Source: Fibrobacter sp.
GTDB lineage: Bacteria > Fibrobacterota > Fibrobacteria > Fibrobacterales > Fibrobacteraceae
DNA: 36,294 nt
Assembly (NCBI RefSeq): GCF_017545445.1
Contig: NZ_JAFWOM010000130.1
Span: 1 to 36,294, forward strand
Reading direction: 5' to 3'
Positions 31,681-36,294 of this stretch are shown here, one piece after another; the stretch's first letter is position 1; each line of letters begins with the position of its first letter. The notes beneath the pieces were generated by a model that had not been told where the DNA came from, ran no database searches, and saw only the letters and a list, made by a program, of their open reading frames with translations. The position numbers and the translations under genes were made by a program.

Positions 31681-34600
31681 ATACGCTCCCTTGGCTTTTT
31701 TGCCATTGCCTACGCGGCGGCCCTTGAGGTCGTACGTTTGCGAGGTGCGCGGTTTGACGCGGATTTCGGTTACGGCAGGATTCTTGCGGCCCACGGTTGT
31801 CGTGTGCTCCTTGCCACCAGCGATGCTCTTTTCGCTTCCGTCTTCGACGATGACAACTTGCATGCCGCCGAACTCGTCGATGCTTTCCACTTCGGAACTT
31901 GCCGCGGCGTTTGTGGCATTCGCGGCAGCCTTCGACTGTGCAGGCATGAATTCTGCGGTGTAAGCCTTGGCGTACGCGATAGCCTTAGGCTTAGCAGTAC
32001 ATTGCAGTTTTTCTCCGTTCGGGTTATACAGGTATGCGCGGAACGGATTTATCCATACTTCAGGACCAAACTGCACATACTTACCGATATAAACATCCTT
32101 GCGAGGTTCTCCGGCGTAGCCCCACACTTTGCCCAAGTCAGCGTCATTGCAAGCCCATTCCTTGTAACCGAACACACCGCGCATCTGCCATGTCGCTTTG
32201 CCTTCTTCTTCGGTATCTACTCGAGAATCATACAACGTACCGCCGGAGGTCTTCGCAAGCGTTACTTTAGTGTTGATTCTAAGGGTCGATTCTTTCATCT
32301 TGACCATGTACGGCGTATTTGCCTCCAAAGTCACATATACAGAATCCGTATTTTCCCAGACTTTGTTCACGCAAACGTCATTTTTGCCGTCCTTTTTCAC
32401 GCTGCAATCGGCCACGTAGGCGAACTTGTAAATGCCCTCGACGCCCTTCACATATACAGATTTCACGCTGAACGGGAGCATCAGTGTAGAGAACCCGCCA
32501 TTCTTAGTCACAGTAAACTTGCGGTTGAACTTGACCATATCGACTTCGATATCATTGGGGATGTTGACCGCATCTTTACCCGTGTAATCGCCGTCGATTT
32601 CGGCGTGAATCACCCCACCGTAATCTTTATACACCTGCACGGCGGCATACTTGCCGATGTTTTCCCAGATGTAGAAGCGTTTTTCAATTTCGCCTACGTA
32701 ATTACCCATGCCGGTGATTTTCACGTAAGGGGCGGAGCTTCCGAGCGTGGCAGAGGAGACTTCGGTGTTTTTGAAGCATTCGAACATGTAATCCTTACCA
32801 TATTTAAGCACATAATCTCCGTCGGTCACGATAACTGTATCAGGGCAGACGGGGTTGTCTTTATCGTAGTTCTGCACAGGAATGTCAGTAATGACGATGT
32901 CCTCGCTGGTGAGCGACTTCGGACCTAACGGAATAAGCTTTTTGCCCTTGATGGCCTCGATTTGCTCGGCTTCGAGCGTGCCGCGATACTCATTGCCTTT
33001 TTCATCCTTGAAGGCCTTGCCCGCCGCGATGGTGACCGTGCCGTCGTAGCTACTAGCCTTGACAGCGTCGGTGGAGTTCATCCAGCCGAGAGTGATACCA
33101 TCAACGCTGGAGATGCCATAATAATCACCTTTAGCCTCAACGTTGCCGCCAGCAATCGTGACATAGTTAGCCTCGATGCCATTTTCACCGCTCACATTAA
33201 CATGACCGCCGACAATGGCGATACTGCCTTTATAACTATAGATGCCGGTTCTGATCTCGCTGCTTACTTCCAAAACACCGCTTTGATTTTTTTGTCCGTA
33301 AATAGTCAGTGTAGAAAGAGTCGAATCTCCAATCGCATAAGAAAAATCGGTTTCAACTTTCATCTTCGCATCGTCCGCAAGAATCAGGTGGACGTCTTTA
33401 GAGCCAGCGTCATTGGCCGCGAATGCAATCCTGTTCGCGAACTCAACATTCTCCTGCACCACGTACCAGCCGGCAGGCAATGTGATGACGCCATTTTCAT
33501 CGAGTTTAGCGACTTTGCTTGTCAGCACGGTATAATTTGTAACAAACTTTTCCTTGCCGTTCTCGTCGATGTAAGGGACTGCGTTCGCGGGCTTAAGCGT
33601 CTTGCCCTCGATGGCTGCGACTTGATCGTCATTGAGCTTGCCTTTATACACGTTGCCGCCGTCGTCCGTGAAATACTTGTTTTCGGCAATGATTACAGAA
33701 CCGTTCAAGAGGGTATAGCCGCCAATCGTATAACGATCGCCATCATCATTCCAGTCAAGAGCGATGTCGCCCATATCAACATAGATGCCGTAGAGAGAAG
33801 TTTTTGGAACAGATACTTTTCCGCCATAGATGGACACCGTGCGACTGGAATAAATACCCGCCATAACACCTTTAGCGTCAACCACTCCGCCATAAATATT
33901 GACGTTTGTCGCTTCAATACCTTTGTTGCCGCTATTCACGGTGAGTTTGCCAGTTCCCTCTGTTTGCCCGTAAACGTTCAATACATCCGCATAAATCGTG
34001 CTATTCACACCATCACTGACAACCATTTCTGCACCATCCAAAAGGATAATGCGAGTGACGCCGCTACCGAAGGAGAGATTTTCTGTAAACCTCACATCAA
34101 CACCGTTATCATCATCGTTGTCGGTATTGCTGTTCACGACCACGTACCACCCGGCAGGGAGACTCTCGCTCACATTTGTCCAGGAAGTCAGCACGGTGTA
34201 TTGGCCAATGGAGTTTACCTGCCCCGCCACACTATATTCCACAGGAACATTTTCCCACCACTTGGCATAAACGGTCATATTTGCCGTGACAGGAGCTGTA
34301 AAGTCGAACCGCTTGTAAACAGGATTCTCGGAAGCGCTTCCATCAGGAATATAGACCCATTCCAGGAACGTGTAACCTTCGCGAGTCGGGACTACGGGCT
34401 TGGCGACGTACGCCATGCCGTTTTCGTCATACTTAGCCTCAACTACAGTCTTGTGGCCATCTTGCGTGTCGAAAGTGACCGTCAGAACATCCTTTTCCCA
34501 ATGGGCAAAGACATCCGTATTCGCGGTGACAGGTGCGTCAAAGTCGAATTTCGTATTGTCGAGGTTGAACCAGCCGAGGAACGAATAACCATCCACGTGA

Positions 34601-36294
34601 GTCGGGTCAGCAGGCTCTGCAACGTGAGCAACGCCATTTTTGTCAAAGGCTGCCGGGAAGAACTCAGGATCACTTCCGTCACCCTTATCAAACTTTACCA
34701 CATAGCACGGCTCAAGCACCAGACTATTTTCAGCAATTTTATTTAAGACTGTTACTTGATTCTCGTCGAGGTCGCCCTCGTAGATTCCTTTTTTCGAACT
34801 TTCCGTGAGGGCAAGGCCGCTGACCGTAACCGAGCCGCCAAAGCCAGAAGCGACGATATAGTTTTTGTAATGCTTGAAGTGGATATCCACCGCACCGTTG
34901 AAACCTTTACCGCTAGTGCCATAAGCATTGACGCTACCGCCGTTAATAACGGTTCCGTTTTTAGCGTAAATTCCGTTTTTGCCGGCATCTGCAAAAATTG
35001 AACCGGTCTGATTGCTTTGGCCATAGACGGTCAGCTTTCCGGCCACATCTATCGCGTCGCCATCTATGACAATGTTATTTGCGCCATTTACACCCGAAAT
35101 GTTCAATTCGGCGTCGTCCGCGAGAATCAAGTTCACGTCGCCGCTAAACGAGAGCGTGCTTGAAAGGGAAACATCAACGCCGTTGGGGTCGCTATTTTCG
35201 ACCACGTACCAGCCGCCGGGGAGTTCATTTGCAGCCATGTCAGCTGTAAGCACGGTGTAATTGTAGATGGACTTTTCGTTGCCGTTTTCGTCGATATACT
35301 GGACGGAGGCGGGAGTAAGCGTTTTGCCTTTGATGGCAGAAAGTTGTTCGTCGTTGAGCGTGCCGCTATACTCGTTGCCATCTTCGTCTTTGAGCGATTT
35401 GCCCTCGGGGATAATAACGTTACCAAATTCGCTGTAATAGCTGCTAGCCTTGATGAAACTGGAACTGTTATTATTCAAGGAGAGGGTGATGTCATTAGAT
35501 CCGTAGATGCCAGTAATTTCACCAGTAACCGTGACGTTGCCACCAGCAATCGTGACATAACCCCCACTACCATTATTACGACGTAGGCCATAGAAGCCTT
35601 CCAAAGACGAGAAGCTGCGGACTCTCCACGGCTGCTCATTGTCTCCATAACAGTAGATGCCGTGTGCGCCTTTGCTAGCGACAGTCAAAATACCGCTTTG
35701 GCCACTCTGGCCGTAGATAGTCAAATTCCCGTGGATATAAATAGCATCGCTGCCATTTTCCACATCCATCTTTGCACCATCCGCGAGTATCAAGTTCATG
35801 TCGCCTCCAATCTCGACTTGTCGATTATAGCTCACTTTGCCCTGCACCACGTACCAGCCGCCGGGGAGAGCATCGAGCAAATCAGTATTCTCAGTGAGCA
35901 AGACGTAATCCGTTACTGTTTGAGTATCGCCCTGTTCGTCGATATATTCCACCGGAGCGTTCTTCACCCACTTGGCATAAACGGTCGTGTCAGCAGTGAT
36001 AGTCGATGCGAAGTCAAATTTCGTGTTGCCCTCTGCGGTTGTGAACCAGCCGACAAACGTGTAGCCGCTACGGGGCTTTCGATTCAGGGCTGTGACATGC
36101 CCTGTTTCGTCAACGAGACGCGTAGCAACAGTAACTTCTTTACCGTCTTGCGTATCGACAAACGCAACTTTTACACCGGACAACAACGGGCTAAGAGTCT
36201 TGCCTCTGATATATATTATTTGCTCCGCAGAGAGCGTGCCGCTATACACATAGTCATTTTCGTCTTTGAACGCCTGACCCTCGGCGATAACAAC
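31669..36294 (-). CDS. Giant repetitive surface protein, 5' end beyond the window (partial)
   Basis: The frame is open to the window edge, so at least 1541 residues are present and the N terminus is missing. The visible part has four modules of about 200 residues, each starting with YTVLT..LP-G/A-GWYVV, followed by LILADDA-x-M/L, a beta-helical stretch LTVYGQS...GKLTV...GI and a GTL-x-x-EQ-x-x-IKGK-x-L-x-P hinge; these resemble beta-helix carbohydrate-binding domains. Three InlB B-repeats (GYTF-x-GW...TVYAKW) interrupt them. The C-terminal 350 residues, ending QTYDLKGRRV...KGAYYRR, parallel those of the neighbouring 1281-aa protein. It is probably a secreted adhesin or glycan-binding protein, possibly exported by a type IX system. 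Confidence 0.88.
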   Translation of the reverse strand, partial: VVIAEGQAFKDENDYVYSGTLSAEQIIYIRGKTLSPLLSGVKVAFVDTQDGKEVTVATRLVDETGHVTALNRKPRSGYTFVGWFTTAEGNTKFDFASTITADTTVYAKWVKNAPVEYIDEQGDTQTVTDYVLLTENTDLLDALPGGWYVVQGKVSYNRQVEIGGDMNLILADGAKMDVENGSDAIYIHGNLTIYGQSGQSGILTVASKGAHGIYCYGDNEQPWRVRSFSSLEGFYGLRRNNGSGGYVTIAGGNVTVTGEITGIYGSNDITLSLNNNSSSFIKASSYYSEFGNVIIPEGKSLKDEDGNEYSGTLNDEQLSAIKGKTLTPASVQYIDENGNEKSIYNYTVLTADMAANELPGGWYVVENSDPNGVDVSLSSTLSFSGDVNLILADDAELNISGVNGANNIVIDGDAIDVAGKLTVYGQSNQTGSIFADAGKNGIYAKNGTVINGGSVNAYGTSGKGFNGAVDIHFKHYKNYIVASGFGGSVTVSGLALTESSKKGIYEGDLDENQVTVLNKIAENSLVLEPCYVVKFDKGDGSDPEFFPAAFDKNGVAHVAEPADPTHVDGYSFLGWFNLDNTKFDFDAPVTANTDVFAHWEKDVLTVTFDTQDGHKTVVEAKYDENGMAYVAKPVVPTREGYTFLEWVYIPDGSASENPVYKRFDFTAPVTANMTVYAKWWENVPVEYSVAGQVNSIGQYTVLTSWTNVSESLPAGWYVVVNSNTDNDDDNGVDVRFTENLSFGSGVTRIILLDGAEMVVSDGVNSTIYADVLNVYGQTEGTGKLTVNSGNKGIEATNVNIYGGVVDAKGVMAGIYSSRTVSIYGGKVSVPKTSLYGIYVDMGDIALDWNDDGDRYTIGGYTLLNGSVIIAENKYFTDDGGNVYKGKLNDDQVAAIEGKTLKPANAVPYIDENGKEKFVTNYTVLTSKVAKLDENGVITLPAGWYVVQENVEFANRIAFAANDAGSKDVHLILADDAKMKVETDFSYAIGDSTLSTLTIYGQKNQSGVLEVSSEIRTGIYSYKGSIAIVGGHVNVSGENGIEANYVTIAGGNVEAKGDYYGISSVDGITLGWMNSTDAVKASSYDGTVTIAAGKAFKDEKGNEYRGTLEAEQIEAIKGKKLIPLGPKSLTSEDIVITDIPVQNYDKDNPVCPDTVIVTDGDYVLKYGKDYMFECFKNTEVSSATLGSSAPYVKITGMGNYVGEIEKRFYIWENIGKYAAVQVYKDYGGVIHAEIDGDYTGKDAVNIPNDIEVDMVKFNRKFTVTKNGGFSTLMLPFSVKSVYVKGVEGIYKFAYVADCSVKKDGKNDVCVNKVWENTDSVYVTLEANTPYMVKMKESTLRINTKVTLAKTSGGTLYDSRVDTEEEGKATWQMRGVFGYKEWACNDADLGKVWGYAGEPRKDVYIGKYVQFGPEVWINPFRAYLYNPNGEKLQCTAKPKAIAYAKAYTAEFMPAQSKAAANATNAAASSEVESIDEFGGMQVVIVEDGSEKSIAGGKEHTTTVGRKNPAVTEIRVKPRTSQTYDLKGRRVGNGKKAKGAYYRR

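Noticed and set aside
32962..34746. 594-codon open frame on the plus strand opposite the giant surface gene
   Set aside because: It is antisense to a strongly repetitive coding gene, and its translation shows no domain, signal or ribosome-binding site; the long frame follows from biased codons on the other strand.
1..36294. Search for tRNA, rRNA, integrase, transposase or phage genes
   Set aside because: No cloverleaf-like segment with a canonical T-arm, no rRNA motif and no recombinase or phage protein was recognised on either strand.

Overview
The window looks like chromosomal DNA from a Fibrobacter-type bacterium (phylum Fibrobacterota). This rests on protein families that I know mainly from Fibrobacter succinogenes: two lipoproteins with the 'F. 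succinogenes major paralogous' (FISUMP, TIGR02145) domain, a TIGR02147-type regulator, a large TIGR02171-type lipoprotein, a secreted GH16 glucanase-like enzyme, and big surface proteins built from InlB/Listeria-Bacteroides repeats that end in a YD-x-KGR motif. No rRNA, tRNA, CRISPR array, phage gene or transposase was seen.

Layout. 1-2.9 kb: Sel1-repeat protein, GNAT acetyltransferase and a small membrane protein (+). 2.9-6.1 kb (-): a three-gene DUF3791/DUF3990/small-ORF cassette that resembles a toxin-antitoxin-like module, a DUF6678-like hypothetical, and a stand-alone RelA/SpoT-type alarmone synthetase. 6.2-9.6 kb (+): a DUF1653 protein, an array of three AT-rich palindromes, a tandem pair of about 75% similar secreted proteins of unknown function, and a YhhN-like membrane protein. 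9.7-12.3 kb (-): GH16 enzyme and FISUMP lipoprotein, each with a clear terminator. 12.3-12.9 kb: a second palindrome array plus dispersed hairpins. 12.9-19.4 kb (-): gyrA, surE and the TIGR02171 lipoprotein. 19.6-22.3 kb (+): TIGR02147 regulator tightly coupled to a FISUMP lipoprotein. 22.4-24.4 kb (-): a TolB-propeller secreted protein and a SpoU-family RNA methyltransferase, apparently an operon. 24.8-27.3 kb (+): small lipoprotein, SMR transporter, THUMP/RlmL-like RNA methyltransferase. 27.2-36.3 kb (-): two short peptides missed by length-limited ORF calling, a 1281-aa GLUG/InlB surface protein, and a still larger surface protein cut by the window edge.

The main unexpected theme is dispersed short repeats. 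Several families that sit in intergenic gaps here (a TATCG...CTCCAGGATGAC hairpin, a GGTTCG...GCTCACCAACC element, TTAGTGG heptamers, GACGAGAG strings) also occur in frame inside protein genes. The RlmL-like methyltransferase carries at least four such insertions and the GyrA C-terminal domain carries one doubled copy that encodes a Ser/Thr/Asp/Gly linker. A second theme is the two three-palindrome arrays with identical architecture but different arm sequences. A third is the pair of short Tyr-x-x-Pro-Lys peptides behind the giant surface protein.

Several starts were moved downstream from the longest ORF on the basis of ribosome-binding sites, lipoboxes or family length (RelA/SpoT, GH16, FISUMP lipoprotein, SurE, SMR, DUF3990). 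Domain names come from motif recognition by eye; no database search was run.
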